A stretch of 10,147 nucleotides of DNA from Rhodoferax sp. (GTDB taxonomy: Bacteria > Pseudomonadota > Gammaproteobacteria > Burkholderiales > Burkholderiaceae_C): positions 1 to 10,147 of the forward strand of contig JAQSDS010000404.1 in the NCBI GenBank assembly GCA_029946045.1, read 5' to 3'. Numbering within the stretch: the stretch's first letter is position 1; the number at the start of each line of letters is the position of its first letter. Both the position numbers and the translations under genes were made by a program. This document shows, piece after piece, positions 1 to 8,870 of the stretch. Under the pieces are notes generated by a model that worked only from the letters and a program-made list of their open reading frames with translations, ran no database searches and was not told the DNA's origin.

Positions 1-898
1 CCTTGGCGGCCTCGGCCGTCTTGACAGCAGGCTTGGGCTCTTCTTTTTTGGGCGGCAATTTTTTGCCTGGCTGCGACATCATCAAACGGATAGCCGCGGC
101 CTCGGACTCGGCTTTTTGACGCCGAGCGTTCAAATCCACCGCACGGGCTTGCTCTTCAGCCAACAAGTTTTTAGAGTCTAGTGCAGCCTTTTCCTGGGCT
201 TGCTCGCGCAACTGCTGTTGCGCCTGTTTGCCGGCCTCCGCCTGAGCGGCAGCCGCTAGCTTCGCTGCTTGCACGGCGCTGTCATCTGCCGTCAGCTCAG
301 CTGCTACCGATTGAACTTTTTCAGCTTGCTGTTGCGCCTGTGCATGCTCCGCAGCTGCGGCCGCTGCCGCTGAAGCACGCTCAGCAGCTTCGCGAGTGGC
401 CGCCTCCTGCGCCTCACGTTGACGGCGGCGTTCCGCCAGTTCTTCTTCCTGGCGACGGATCAATTCAGCCTGACGGCGCGCTTCTTCTTCCCGGCGGGCC
501 AATTCAGCATGGTCAATATGCAACTCAGTCGCATGTTGCGCTTCTTGCTCGGCACCCTCTTCAGGGACCGCAGCTCCGGAGCCAGTATCGGAGCTTTCAT
601 CGCGACGCACAAAGGTTCGCTTTTTACGCACTTCCACCTGAATGGTGCGTGCCTTGCCCGTAGCATCCGCCTGCTTGATTTCAGTGGTCGATTTTTTGAC
701 CAGCGTGATTTTTTTACGCTCGGCGGTGTTGGTACCGTGGCTGAGCTGCAAATAGCTCAACAGATGCTGCTTGTCAGACTCTGTGAGCTTGTCAGATGCG
801 GCCGATTTGGCCACACCTGCCGACTTCAATTGCTCAAGCAATGTGTCGGGTGATTTCTTGAGTTCATTAGCAAACTCGGCAACGGTCATACTGGACAT
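1..898 (-). CDS. infB: Translation initiation factor IF-2, N-terminal part (3' end outside window)
   Basis: IF2 is the cytoplasmic GTPase that brings fMet-tRNA to the 30S subunit and promotes 50S joining. The 299 visible codons hold only the N-terminal region: an IF2_N fold at about residues 4-51 (starting [12 protein letters not shown]), a basic second segment at about 61-100 ([10 protein letters not shown], then [11 protein letters not shown]), and a long Glu/Arg/Gln/Ala-rich, probably helical linker from about 115 to 275, including seven consecutive alanines at 177-183. The GTPase and tRNA-binding domains lie beyond base 1. The ATG at 898 is chosen because MSS-x-TVAEF matches the N-terminus I remember for betaproteobacterial IF2; an AAAGG lies 10 nt upstream. 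A second in-frame ATG at 889 (residue 4) is an alternative. It follows nusA after 78 nt with no terminator, so co-transcription is inferred. Confidence 0.95.
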   Translation of the reverse strand, partial: MSSMTVAEFANELKKSPDTLLEQLKSAGVAKSAASDKLTESDKQHLLSYLQLSHGTNTAERKKITLVKKSTTEIKQADATGKARTIQVEVRKKRTFVRRDESSDTGSGAAVPEEGAEQEAQHATELHIDHAELARREEEARRQAELIRRQEEELAERRRQREAQEAATREAAERASAAAAAAAEHAQAQQQAEKVQSVAAELTADDSAVQAAKLAAAAQAEAGKQAQQQLREQAQEKAALDSKNLLAEEQARAVDLNARRQKAESEAAAIRLMMSQPGKKLPPKKEEPKPAVKTAEAAK

Positions 899-976
899 TT
901 TTTAGGTAACCTTTAGTTCAGACTGGGTGCCCGCAGGCAATTACGGTCTTTACTTCAACTGTAAATTCATGATTTT

Positions 977-2473
977 TCACTCTTTGGAAGTAGCGTCATT
1001 GGCGAACCAATGTTCACGGGCTTTCATGATCAAGGCCGTGGCCTCGTCAGCAGATTGACCCGTGATCTCGGTGAGTTCGTCCACCGCCAGATCAGCCAGG
1101 TCATCCAGCACATGGATGCCGTTGTCAGCCAGCTTGCTGATCAACTCGGCAGTCATGCCCTCCAGATCACGCAGGTCCAAAGCCACACCACCCACATTTT
1201 CCTCAATGGCGATTTCCATCGTCAACAAGGCGTCTTTGGCACGGGTGCGCAATTCGCTCACGGTATCTTCGTCAAAGCTCTCGATTTCGAGCATTTCCTC
1301 AAGGGGCACATACGCCACTTGCTCCAGGCTGGTAAAGCCTTCGGCGATCAGGAGGTCGGCGATTTCTTCGTCGACATCGAGCTTTTCCATGAACAAATGG
1401 CGGCTCGCATCGACTTCGCTGGCTTGTTTTTCTGCTGATTCAGCGGCATCCAGAATGTTGATCTTCCAACCGGTGAGCTCGGCAGCCAGACGCACGTTCT
1501 GACCACCGCGACCAATGGCAATAGCCAGGTTCTCTTCGTCCACCACCACGTCCATGGCATGCCGCTCTTCGTCCACCACGATGCTGCTGACATTGGCGGG
1601 CGCCAGGGCGCCGATCACAAACTGCGCTGGATCTTCGCTCCAGAGCACAATATCCACGCGCTCCCCGGCCAACTCGGTGGTGACAGCGTTGACACGCGTG
1701 CCACGCACACCCACACAGGTGCCAATGGGGTCGATGCGCTTGTCGTACGAAAGCACCGCGATTTTGGCGCGCGAACCAGCGTCACGGGCGCAGGATTTGA
1801 TCTCAAGCAGACCCTGCTCAATTTCTGGCACTTCGTTGCGGAACAGCTCTTTCATGAACTCTGGCGACGACCGAGACAACACGATAGGCGCACCGCGCAG
1901 CGTCAAGTCGACTTCCATGATCATGGCGCGGACGCGGTCACCGGTACGGAAGTTTTCCTTGGGGATCATTTCATTGCGGCGCAGGCGACCTTCAACGCGA
2001 CCGGACTCCACAATCAGATCACCCTTGTCCATGCGTTTGACAGTGCCGACAAAAATCTTGTCGCCGCGTGACATGAAGTCATTGAGCAACATTTCACGCT
2101 CGGCATCGCGGATTTTCTGCAAGATGACCTGCTTTGCCGCCATGGCGCCAATGCGCCCGATCGGCAAGGATTCAATGGTTTCCTCGATGTATTCATCGAC
2201 CTCGATGTCGGGGATTTGTTCTTTGGCTTCAAACAACAAAATTTCCTGATCAGGCAATTGCAGACCTGCTTCATCGGGAACCACATGCCAGCGCCGGAAA
2301 GTCTCGTAATTGCCGGTATCACGGTCAAGCGCGACACGGATGTCAACCTCACCGGAATAAAGTTTTTTGGTGGCTTGCGCCAAAGCCGCTTCCACAGCCC
2401 CAAAAACAACATCACGCTCTACGTTTTTCTCGCGTGAGATGGCGTCAACCAACATTAACATTTCGCGATTCAT
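977..2473 (-). CDS. nusA: Transcription termination/antitermination factor NusA
   Basis: NusA binds RNA polymerase and nascent RNA, and modulates pausing, intrinsic termination and antitermination, including at rRNA operons. The 498-residue product shows the full proteobacterial architecture. An RNAP-binding N-terminal domain covers about 1-130. An S1 domain covers about 136-200 ([17 protein letters not shown]). Two KH domains follow, with GVRG at 255-258 and IGRGGQN at 320-326. Two acidic helix-hairpin-helix repeats lie at about 364-415 and 437-490, the C-terminal pair typical of proteobacteria. The start is set at ATG 2473 ([19 protein letters not shown]), the family N-terminus, with AGGAG 9 nt upstream; an in-frame upstream start at 2494 would add seven residues ahead of that AGGAG and is unlikely. 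It lies 17 nt after rimP and upstream of infB. No anomaly is seen. Confidence 0.98.
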   Translation of the reverse strand: MNREMLMLVDAISREKNVERDVVFGAVEAALAQATKKLYSGEVDIRVALDRDTGNYETFRRWHVVPDEAGLQLPDQEILLFEAKEQIPDIEVDEYIEETIESLPIGRIGAMAAKQVILQKIRDAEREMLLNDFMSRGDKIFVGTVKRMDKGDLIVESGRVEGRLRRNEMIPKENFRTGDRVRAMIMEVDLTLRGAPIVLSRSSPEFMKELFRNEVPEIEQGLLEIKSCARDAGSRAKIAVLSYDKRIDPIGTCVGVRGTRVNAVTTELAGERVDIVLWSEDPAQFVIGALAPANVSSIVVDEERHAMDVVVDEENLAIAIGRGGQNVRLAAELTGWKINILDAAESAEKQASEVDASRHLFMEKLDVDEEIADLLIAEGFTSLEQVAYVPLEEMLEIESFDEDTVSELRTRAKDALLTMEIAIEENVGGVALDLRDLEGMTAELISKLADNGIHVLDDLADLAVDELTEITGQSADEATALIMKAREHWFANDATSKE

Positions 2474-2490
2474 GCCATGTCTCTCCTGTT

Positions 2491-3126
2491 TCAATTCAAA
2501 TCTGATACTTGTGGCTCCTGACCAGGCAGCTGTGCCCGGCCCTTGAAACTCACAATGGGTGCCAAGCGCGCCTCTTTCAGCTCGCTCAACACAAAACCGA
2601 GTGCCTGCGTCGGTGCAGGCAACCGTTTTTTACTGATCTTTTGACCCGGCTTGGTCACCGGCTCTTCGCGCCAGACAATCTGCCAGGCCAGCTCGGCTTG
2701 CGCCGCTGCATCGGCCACCGGCTCAGCACGCTCCAACACGCCCCTGAACTTTTTCCTGGTGGGACTGACCTGCCCGGCCGCAGCGCTGCCCAGCGGCATC
2801 TTGAGGGTGACGTCAACCATGTGACCGACAAAACGCTCAAAGTCCTGGTCATGCCGCAGCGGGCGATCAATACCGGGCGATGACACCTCAAGCCGTTTGT
2901 AGTCCACCTCATCCACTTCCAGCGCATACTGCAACTGGCGCGTGACTTTTTCGCAATCTTCAACCGTCACAAATTGATCTTCAGGAGCAACCACCGCGTC
3001 AGCAGCAGGCGGCAACCAGGGCAAGTCGATGGTAATGCGCAGCAAGCCACCGGCGGAGCGATCAATCTCCACCAGGTCATAGCCCAAGCCGCTTACCGTT
3101 TGCTCAACAATGTCTTTTAGCGCCAC
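2491..3126 (-). CDS. rimP: Ribosome maturation factor RimP
   Basis: RimP is a cytoplasmic factor needed for maturation of the 30S ribosomal subunit. The 211-residue product has the N-terminal alpha/beta domain ([20 protein letters not shown], then GLLRITID) and the conserved [11 protein letters not shown] around 81-91, followed by the C-terminal SH3-like domain. It is longer than the roughly 150 residues of E. coli RimP. The extra length is a Pro/Ala-rich insert near 36-52, a basic insert near 135-172 ([14 protein letters not shown]) and a C-terminal tail; I recall similar length in Comamonadaceae. The start is set at GTG 3126 because the homologous sequence begins there; a GGGG lies 5 nt upstream. 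The frame stays open to a TTG at 3168, but that lies at the T-run of a hairpin and is unlikely. It is first in rimP-nusA-infB. Confidence 0.93.
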   Translation of the reverse strand: MALKDIVEQTVSGLGYDLVEIDRSAGGLLRITIDLPWLPPAADAVVAPEDQFVTVEDCEKVTRQLQYALEVDEVDYKRLEVSSPGIDRPLRHDQDFERFVGHMVDVTLKMPLGSAAAGQVSPTRKKFRGVLERAEPVADAAAQAELAWQIVWREEPVTKPGQKISKKRLPAPTQALGFVLSELKEARLAPIVSFKGRAQLPGQEPQVSDLN

Positions 3127-3160
3127 CAAAACCCCAAAGTACTCAATTCGTGAAAAACAA

Positions 3161-3204
3161 ACGACCAAAAAAAACGGGCGGAAGTGACTCGCCCGTTTGG
3201 TCGT
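3161..3204 (-). terminator. Strong intrinsic-terminator-like hairpin between yejF and rimP (possible rimP attenuator)
   Basis: Read on the minus strand, CGGGCG (3195-3190) pairs with CGCCCG (3180-3175) around a 9-nt loop and is followed by eight T (3174-3167). Flanking AAA extends the stem into the T-run, and ACGACC (3204-3199) can pair with GGTCGT (3166-3161) to close an outer helix around the whole element. It lies 54 nt beyond the yejF stop and ends about 35 nt before the rimP GTG. It could terminate the yejABEF transcript. If the rimP promoter lies upstream (a TACAAT is at 3219-3214), it sits instead at the very 5' end of the rimP-nusA-infB leader and would act as an attenuator. Sequence alone does not decide between these. 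Confidence 0.8.
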
Positions 3205-3213
3205 GAAAGCAGG

Positions 3214-3242
3214 ATTGTATCCGAAAATATCAGGGAAAGCCC
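3214..3242 (-). promoter_or_regulatory. Candidate promoter for rimP-nusA-infB
   Basis: On the minus strand TACAAT at 3219-3214 matches five of six positions of the sigma-70 -10 consensus, and initiation 6-7 nt further on would start RNA just before the 3204-3161 hairpin. The -35 at 17-nt spacing (GGGCTT, 3242-3237) is poor. An alternative pair is TTGAAA at 3253-3248 with GATATT at 3231-3226 (16-nt spacer). The 40 nt between the hairpin T-run and the rimP start contain no better -10. The promoter is inferred from position and motif only. Confidence 0.35.
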
Positions 3243-3257
3243 TTGATTTTCAAGGAT

Positions 3258-4856
3258 TTATTCCGCAGCGCTGACCAAAATCCGGGTGTATTCATGCTGC
3301 GCTTGGGTCAGCACCTGGTTTACCGGGCCCGACTCCACCACGGCACCGTCTTTCATCACCAGCACGTCGTGGGCCATGGCCCGGATCACGTCCACGTCGT
3401 GGGTGATCAGCAGGTAACTCAAACCGCGCTCGCGCTGCAAGGTCTGTAACAGCTGCAGCACCTGTTTTTGCACCGTCACGTCCAGCGCACTGGTGGGTTC
3501 GTCAAGAATCAGCATGTCAGGTTGGATGATCAGGGCCCGCGCGATGGCCAGCCTTTGACGCTGGCCACCCGAAAACTCATGCGGATAACGCTGCAAGGTC
3601 TGCGCCATGGCGGCATCGTCAACCGTTCCCAGCCCGACATCACGCAGGGCCGTCATGACAAGCTGCTGACGCTGCTGTTTGGAAAGCTCCGGGGCATGCA
3701 CGCTCAAGCCCTCCCCGACAATTTCCTCTACCGTCATACGGGGCGACAAGGACGAAAACGGGTCCTGAAACACCACCTGCACCTGACGCCGCAAGGCCTT
3801 GTTGCGCGCTGCATTGGCGCTCCAGGCCTGCCCGGCAATATGCAACTCCCCTTGAAACGGCAACAAGCCGAGGGCAGCCAATGCCAAGGTGGATTTGCCA
3901 GAACCCGACTCACCCATGATGCCCAGCGTTTGCCCAGACTGAATTTCAAAGTTCGCGCCCTGCACCGCCACAAATTCCCCGCGCTTGAACCAGCCTTTCA
4001 TGCCGGGCAGTGGCGTCGGGTAGACCACCCGCAGCTCCTTTGCGAGCATCAAGGTTTTTGATGACTTTTGCAGTTCCGCCACGTCCCGCACCGGTTTGCT
4101 GGAGATCAGGCGTTGGGTATAGGGGTGCTGCGGCTTGGCAAACACCTCTGCGGTGGCACCCTGCTCAACCACCGAGCCGTTTTCCATGACGATGATGCGG
4201 TCGGCAAAACGCCGCACCAGGTTCAGGTCGTGGGTGATCAGTAGCACCGCCATGCCATGGCTTTGCTGCAAACGCACCAGCAAGTCCAGAATCTGCCCGC
4301 GCAGACTCACATCAAGCGCCGTTGTGGGTTCGTCGGCCAGCAGCAGTTGAGGTTGGCAGGCCAGTGCCATGGCGATCATGGCGCGCTGGCGCTGGCCGCC
4401 ACTGAGCTGGTGCGCAAAGGCATTGGCACGGCGCGCTGGCTCGGGGATCCCGGTTTCAGCCAGCAACTCGATGACTTTTAGAGCCGCCTGCGGCTGATTC
4501 ATGCCCGTCTTCAGTGTCAGCACTTCCGCAATCTGGTCTCCCACCGTCATCAGGGGGTTGAGCGCCGTCATCGGCTCCTGAAAGATCATGGCAATGTCAC
4601 GTCCACGCACAGCACGCAGTTCATGCTCTGGCATGGCCAGCAAATCTTGCCCCTTGAATTGGGCCTGGCCGCCCAGCGTGGCATTAGCGGCCAGACGCAG
4701 CAGGCTTAAAGCAGAGACCGTCTTACCGGAACCGGACTCCCCCACCAGCGCCACCCGTTCACCCGGAGCAATAGAGAAATCAATGCCATGTACGACCTCG
4801 GTGCCGGCAAATGACACCGACAAACCACGCACATCGAGCAAGGGCCCAGCACTCAT
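3258..4856 (-). CDS. yejF: Oligopeptide ABC transporter, double ATP-binding protein YejF
   Basis: This cytoplasmic ATPase energises import by the YejABEF system. The 532 residues are two fused ABC cassettes. The first has Walker A GESGSGKT at 39-46, a Q-loop near IFQEP (91-95), signature LSGGQRQR at 151-158, Walker B LLLADEP at 171-177 and switch His209. The second has GESGSGKS at 315-322, VFQDP near 362-366, FSGGQRQR at 428-435, MLILDEP at 448-454 and His486. Both sites look complete, so the protein should supply both halves of the ATPase pair, as E. coli YejF does and unlike the separate DppD/DppF. The linker at about 238-300 includes the HPYTQRL element typical of the peptide-import (Dpp/Opp) ATPase family. 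ATG 4856 overlaps the yejE stop by ATGA, with AAGG 10 nt upstream. It is the last gene of the operon. Confidence 0.96.
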   Translation of the reverse strand: MSAGPLLDVRGLSVSFAGTEVVHGIDFSIAPGERVALVGESGSGKTVSALSLLRLAANATLGGQAQFKGQDLLAMPEHELRAVRGRDIAMIFQEPMTALNPLMTVGDQIAEVLTLKTGMNQPQAALKVIELLAETGIPEPARRANAFAHQLSGGQRQRAMIAMALACQPQLLLADEPTTALDVSLRGQILDLLVRLQQSHGMAVLLITHDLNLVRRFADRIIVMENGSVVEQGATAEVFAKPQHPYTQRLISSKPVRDVAELQKSSKTLMLAKELRVVYPTPLPGMKGWFKRGEFVAVQGANFEIQSGQTLGIMGESGSGKSTLALAALGLLPFQGELHIAGQAWSANAARNKALRRQVQVVFQDPFSSLSPRMTVEEIVGEGLSVHAPELSKQQRQQLVMTALRDVGLGTVDDAAMAQTLQRYPHEFSGGQRQRLAIARALIIQPDMLILDEPTSALDVTVQKQVLQLLQTLQRERGLSYLLITHDVDVIRAMAHDVLVMKDGAVVESGPVNQVLTQAQHEYTRILVSAAE

Positions 4857-5926
4857 GGCAAATCTGCCTTGCGCGGGTCCAGCGCATCGCGCAGCGCGTC
4901 ACCCATGAAGGTCAGCAGCAGCAGGGTCACCACTAGCACGGCAAAGGTGGCCAGCGAAATCCACCAGGCATCAATGTTGTTTTTGCCCTGCGACAGCAAC
5001 TCGCCCAGCGACGGTGTGCCGGGCGGCACGCCCAAACCCAGAAAGTCGAGCGAGGTCAGCGCCAAAATGGCGCCGCTCATGCGAAACGGTAAAAAAGTCA
5101 CGACCGGCGTCATGCTGTTGGGCAGCAGGTGGCGGCGAATGATGTGCCAATTGCTGACCCCCAGCGAACGCGCGGCGCGCACGTAATCGAGTTGTCGGTT
5201 GCGCAAAAACTCGGCCCGCACGTAGTCAGACAAGCCCATCCAGCCAAACAGGCTCAGCAAGATCAGCAACAGCGCCAGGCTCGGCGCAAACACGGCGCTG
5301 AAAATGATCAGCAGGTACAGCTCGGGCATGGAGCCCCAGATTTCGATGAAACGCTGGAACGCCAGATCGGTCTTGCCACCAAAAAACCCCTGAATGGCGC
5401 CGGTCAGGATGCCCAGCAGCGTCCCGGTGAAGGTCAGTGCCAAGGCAAACAGCACACTCACCCGAAATCCGTAAATGAGTTGTGCCAGCAGGTCGCGACC
5501 CCGGTCATCGGTGCCCAACCAGTTGTCTGCGGTGGGCGGCGAAGGGTTGGGGGCCTTGGCAAAATAGTTGAGCGTCTTGGCACCATAGGGATTGGGGGCA
5601 AACAGCGCCCAGTTGCCGTTCTGGCTCAGTCGTTCACGGATGAATGGGTCGAGGTAATCGGTGGGCGTGTCAAAGTCGCCACCAAATGTTTTTTCGGAGT
5701 AATCCCGGACCATGGGGAAATAGGTTTCGCCCTGGTAGCGCACCAACAGGGGCCGATCGTTGCTGACCAGCTCGGCCACCAGACTCAAGCCCACCAGCAC
5801 ACAAAAAACCACCAGGCTCCAATAGCCCAGGCGGTTACGCTTGAAGCGCAGCCAGGCGCGTCGACCCGGACTCAAGCTGGTGGCAGAGGGCTTAGTCAAA
5901 TCGAACACGCGGGTCCACCCAGACAT
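4853..5926 (-). CDS. yejE: Oligopeptide ABC transporter, inner-membrane permease YejE
   Basis: YejE is one of two integral membrane subunits forming the channel of the YejABEF importer (DppC/OppC type). The product has a first membrane segment at about 35-54, a periplasmic domain at about 55-145 containing SNDRPLLVRY and NWLGTDDRGRD, which are typical of YejE, and then five further hydrophobic segments to the C-terminus. The EAA loop that contacts the ATPase is at about 248-270 (YVRAARSLGVSNWHIIRRHL). Length is 357 residues against about 341 for E. coli YejE. The ATG at 5926 overlaps the end of yejB by 35 nt and has no Shine-Dalgarno. An in-frame GTG at 5908 with GGTGGA 5 nt upstream would give a product six residues shorter and is a fair alternative. 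Its stop overlaps the yejF start. Confidence 0.95.
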   Translation of the reverse strand: MSGWTRVFDLTKPSATSLSPGRRAWLRFKRNRLGYWSLVVFCVLVGLSLVAELVSNDRPLLVRYQGETYFPMVRDYSEKTFGGDFDTPTDYLDPFIRERLSQNGNWALFAPNPYGAKTLNYFAKAPNPSPPTADNWLGTDDRGRDLLAQLIYGFRVSVLFALALTFTGTLLGILTGAIQGFFGGKTDLAFQRFIEIWGSMPELYLLIIFSAVFAPSLALLLILLSLFGWMGLSDYVRAEFLRNRQLDYVRAARSLGVSNWHIIRRHLLPNSMTPVVTFLPFRMSGAILALTSLDFLGLGVPPGTPSLGELLSQGKNNIDAWWISLATFAVLVVTLLLLTFMGDALRDALDPRKADLP

Positions 5927-6926
5927 AAGACAAATCAGAAATCAGCTTGGTCACCAAACCAATCAGGGTAAAGAAATACAAGGTTCCGAGTACCACCGGG
6001 TAGTCACGCCGGATCACACTCTCGTAACTCAGCAAGCCCAGACCATCCAGGGAAAACAGCGTTTCAATCAGCAGCGAACCGGTAAAAAAGGCCCCGATGA
6101 ACGCTGCCGGGAAGCCGGTGATGATGGGAATCAGCGCATTGCGAAACACGTGCCCCCACAACACCTGGCGCTCATCCAGGCCCTTGGCACGCGCAGTAAC
6201 CACGTATTGCTTGCGAATTTCTTCCAGGAAGGCGTTCTTGGTCAGCATGGTGGTCACGGCAAAGCTGCCCAGCACCATGGCCGTGACCGGCATGGCGATA
6301 TGCCACAGGTAGTCCACCACGCGCGCCCCCCAGCTCAGCTCGTCCCAGTTGCTGCTGGTCAGGCCGCGCAGCGGGAACCACTGCAACTGGCCACCAAAAA
6401 TCACCAGTAGTGCCACACCCAGCACAAAACCCGGAATAGCATAGCCCAGCAACACCAGCAGCGTGGTAGCGAAGTCAAAGCGTGAACCGGCACGCACTGC
6501 CTTGGCCACGCCCAACGGTACAGCAATCAGGTAGCTGATAAAAAAAGTCCATAACCCCAAGCTGATCGACACTGGCAATTTTTCCCAAATGAGTTCAGAA
6601 ACACTTTTGTTCTGGAAAAAACTCCGACCCAGATCAAAGCGTGCAAACTGGCCCAGCATCTGTACAAAGCGCTCATGCGCCGGTTTGTCAAAGCCATACA
6701 ACGCCTTGATCTGCTCGATGCGTTTCGGATCCACCCCTTGCGCACCCCGGTAGCTCAAGCCACCGCCCTCGGCTGCCGCGCCTTGACCGGTGCCCGCCTT
6801 GGCCTCGGCCAGATACTGCTCCACCGGGCCACCCGGCACAAACTGGATCACGACAAAGGTCAGCAACAGCACCCCGAACAGCGTGGGGACCATCAACAAC
6901 AGGCGTTTGAGGATGTAGCTCAGCAT
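5892..6926 (-). CDS. yejB: Oligopeptide ABC transporter, inner-membrane permease YejB
   Basis: YejB is the DppB/OppB-type permease partner of YejE. The 344-residue product starts with a membrane segment (MLSYILKRLLLMVPTLFGVL, continuing to about residue 30 with the VQF/IQFVPGGP-type motif, here VIQFVPGGP). It then has a soluble loop with a Gly/Ala-rich stretch at about 43-65 characteristic of YejB, and five more membrane segments. The EAA loop is at about 241-267 (YVVTARAKGLDERQVLWGHV). The C-terminus DPRVRFD is a typical permease ending. ATG 6926 lies 3 nt after the yejA stop (TAG ACC ATG) with no purine-rich Shine-Dalgarno in the preceding 20 nt, so reinitiation after yejA translation is inferred. 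Confidence 0.96.
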   Translation of the reverse strand: MLSYILKRLLLMVPTLFGVLLLTFVVIQFVPGGPVEQYLAEAKAGTGQGAAAEGGGLSYRGAQGVDPKRIEQIKALYGFDKPAHERFVQMLGQFARFDLGRSFFQNKSVSELIWEKLPVSISLGLWTFFISYLIAVPLGVAKAVRAGSRFDFATTLLVLLGYAIPGFVLGVALLVIFGGQLQWFPLRGLTSSNWDELSWGARVVDYLWHIAMPVTAMVLGSFAVTTMLTKNAFLEEIRKQYVVTARAKGLDERQVLWGHVFRNALIPIITGFPAAFIGAFFTGSLLIETLFSLDGLGLLSYESVIRRDYPVVLGTLYFFTLIGLVTKLISDLSYVWVDPRVRFD

Positions 6927-6929
6927 GGT

Positions 6930-8753
6930 CTATGGGGTGATGGGTTTGGCCCACCAGGTGTCAATGGCCCAGCCTTCGCCCTGGGAATAAGGCGGCATGG
7001 CGGCGGGCTGGTTGAGCCGCCAACTGTTGAAGACGATGCGGTGCGTTGGCGCCGACCACTGCGGAATCAGCACATGGCTGTGGGCAATCACGCGCTCAAG
7101 CGCGCGGCAGGCGGGCACCAGCTCGGCTTTGGAGGTGGCCCGGGTCATGGCATTGATCAAGGCATCCACCGCCGGATTTTTGACACCGGCCATGTTGCCG
7201 GAGTCTTCCTGATCGGCCGCTTGGGAGCCAAACAGGTCGGCGTATTCCTGGCCCGGGTTATGGGTGCCGCCATAGGCCAGCGAGGTGATGTCGAACTCAA
7301 ATTTTTGCAGACGCTGCTGGTACAGGGCAAAGTCCACCGGACGAAAGTTCAGCGTGATGCCCAGTTTCTCCAGGTTGCGCGCCCAGGGCGTGACCACGCG
7401 CGCGCTGCCCTCGTTGCTGTCGAGGTATTCGATCTCAAACGCCTGGCCCTGGGCATTGCGCAACTTGCCGTCCTGCACCTGCCAGCCCGCCGCGTTCAAC
7501 AAAGCCTGTGCTTGGCGCAAGTTGGCACGCAGTGAGGACGGCGCGTCGGTGCGCGGCGGCTGCGTCATGGGTCCAAATACCTCGGCTGGCAGCGTGCTGC
7601 GCCATGGTGCCAGCAAGGCCAGTTCTTGCGCTGAAGGCGAGCCGGTGGCCTGACAATCGGTGTTGCCAAACAAGCCGTTGACACGCTGGTAGGCGTTGTA
7701 AAAGAGTTGCCGGTTCAGCCACTCGTAGTCCAGCGCCAGACCCAGCGCCTGGCGCACGCGGACGTCCTGAAACAAGGCGCGCCGGGTATTGAGCACATAG
7801 CTCTGAAAACCGGTGGGCAGGCGGTGCTGGTATTCACGCTTGACCAGTTCGCCCGAATCAAAGCGCTTGCCATTGACCCGGCGCGCCCAGTCGCCGGCTG
7901 AAAAGAAACGCATCAGGTCAAACTCGCCCGCCTTCAGGGCCTCCAGCCGCGCCGTCCCGTCCTTGTAAATTTTCACGGTGATGCGGTCGAAATTGGCTGT
8001 GCCCCGGCGCACGTTGAGATCTTTGGCCCAGTAATTGGCATCACGAACATAGGTGATGTCCTTGCCAAAACGCACCGGACCAATTTTGTAAGGGCCACTG
8101 CCCACGGGGATGTCGGTGACGATCTGGTCAAAGGGTTTGGGCTTGCCCGACTCCGCACCCCAGGCGCGGCTGAACACTGGCAAGCCGCCCACCGTCAACG
8201 GCAGCTCACGGTTGGGCTTTTTGAAACGGTAGCGCAAGGTGCGTTCGTCCAGCACGTCCAGACCCGCCACGTCAAAAAGCACGGTCTTGTAGGCCGGCGA
8301 AGTGAAGGGCCCCATCAGCATGTCGAAGCTGTACTTCACATCTTCTGCCAGCACCGGGTCGCCATTGTGAAACCGCGCTTCCGGCCGCAGCCTGAAAGTG
8401 GCACTCAGGCCGTCCGCCGCCACCGTCACATCCTGCGCCAACAAACCATAACCGGAGCCTGTTTCGTCGAGCGAACCGGTCAGCAAGGTGTCAAACATCA
8501 AGTCGGCCAGATAGGCGGGAGCCGAGCCCTTGATGGTGAACGGGTTGTATTTGTCAAACGTCGATACCCGCAGATTACTCACCAGGCGCAGCTCGCCGCC
8601 CTTGGGTGCAGCAGCGTTGACGTAGTCGAAATGAGTGAAATTCGCAGGGTATTTGAGGTCGCCCCATAGCGCGTAGCCGTGCCCTGCCCACAAGGGAGTC
8701 ACCCAACTCAAGCAAATCAAAAAAAACAGGCCGCGCATGCGACAATTCTGCAT
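6930..8753 (-). CDS. yejA: Oligopeptide ABC transporter, periplasmic substrate-binding protein YejA
   Basis: YejA is the solute-binding component (SBP_bac_5 family) that delivers peptides to YejBE. From the chosen start the product is 607 residues: a signal peptide with a basic n-region (MQNCRMR), a hydrophobic core and a likely cleavage after LWA at residue 23, then the YejA-type mature start GYALWGDLKYP. The SBP_bac_5 fold includes FHNGDPVLAEDVKYSFD. E. coli YejABEF is known to import microcin C and related peptides, and relatives in Brucella and rhizobia affect antimicrobial-peptide sensitivity; the substrate here is unknown. The start is uncertain. ATG 8753 has AAGAAG 11 nt upstream; ATG 8786 would put an extra polar segment before the signal peptide, and ATG 8741 gives a shorter one. 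It is first in yejABEF and divergent from fabI. Confidence 0.93.
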   Translation of the reverse strand: MQNCRMRGLFFLICLSWVTPLWAGHGYALWGDLKYPANFTHFDYVNAAAPKGGELRLVSNLRVSTFDKYNPFTIKGSAPAYLADLMFDTLLTGSLDETGSGYGLLAQDVTVAADGLSATFRLRPEARFHNGDPVLAEDVKYSFDMLMGPFTSPAYKTVLFDVAGLDVLDERTLRYRFKKPNRELPLTVGGLPVFSRAWGAESGKPKPFDQIVTDIPVGSGPYKIGPVRFGKDITYVRDANYWAKDLNVRRGTANFDRITVKIYKDGTARLEALKAGEFDLMRFFSAGDWARRVNGKRFDSGELVKREYQHRLPTGFQSYVLNTRRALFQDVRVRQALGLALDYEWLNRQLFYNAYQRVNGLFGNTDCQATGSPSAQELALLAPWRSTLPAEVFGPMTQPPRTDAPSSLRANLRQAQALLNAAGWQVQDGKLRNAQGQAFEIEYLDSNEGSARVVTPWARNLEKLGITLNFRPVDFALYQQRLQKFEFDITSLAYGGTHNPGQEYADLFGSQAADQEDSGNMAGVKNPAVDALINAMTRATSKAELVPACRALERVIAHSHVLIPQWSAPTHRIVFNSWRLNQPAAMPPYSQGEGWAIDTWWAKPITP

Positions 8754-8870
8754 CAATTGTTTTACTTCTTGCTGGCAAACGGGCATCAAAATTCAGAATT
8801 GAATTTCGGACATCCACACTGAAGAGCAAGAGACATTTTTCTTCGCACAAATTAAAAGGTAGAGGCTATT
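8754..8870. promoter_or_regulatory. Divergent yejA-fabI intergenic region with inverted repeat
   Basis: These 117 nt must hold the start signals for both yejABEF (minus) and fabI (plus). A perfect inverted repeat AAATTC-N6-GAATTT spans 8789-8806 and could be an operator or simply an AT-rich palindrome. It overlaps the upstream alternative ATG of yejA at 8786 only marginally. The fabI Shine-Dalgarno AGAGG is at 8861-8865, 5 nt before the ATG. I could not find a -35/-10 pair close to the sigma-70 consensus on either strand. Confidence 0.4.

Noticed and set aside
928..939. Small hairpin TGCC-CGCA-GGCA between nusA and infB
   Set aside because: It has only four base pairs and no T-run. It does not separate nusA and infB transcription.
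1515..2249. 244-codon plus-strand open frame opposite nusA, with several others opposite infB and nusA
   Set aside because: The minus strand encodes full-length NusA and the IF2 N-terminus with clear family motifs. The antisense frames have low-complexity Ser/Arg- or His/Gln-rich translations and no recognisable domain or ribosome site.
3241..3255. Hairpin CCTTGA-TTT-TCAAGG just after the yejF stop
   Set aside because: The 6-bp stem is perfect but has no T-run directly after it on the minus strand, so it is not a convincing terminator. The stronger hairpin lies at 3161-3204.
5129..5971. 280-codon plus-strand open frame opposite yejE
   Set aside because: It is antisense to a conserved permease. 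The translation is Gln/Gly/His-rich, without a domain, as expected from the reverse complement of hydrophobic codons in GC-rich DNA.
6675..7535. 286-codon plus-strand open frame across the yejB/yejA junction
   Set aside because: It overlaps two well-supported genes on the other strand, and its translation has no family resemblance or start signal.
4853..8753. Possibility that the transporter is a novel importer
   Set aside because: Gene order, the fused double ATPase and family-specific motifs match known YejABEF. Nothing extra is encoded beside it, such as a peptidase, biosynthesis gene or immunity gene, to suggest a new function.
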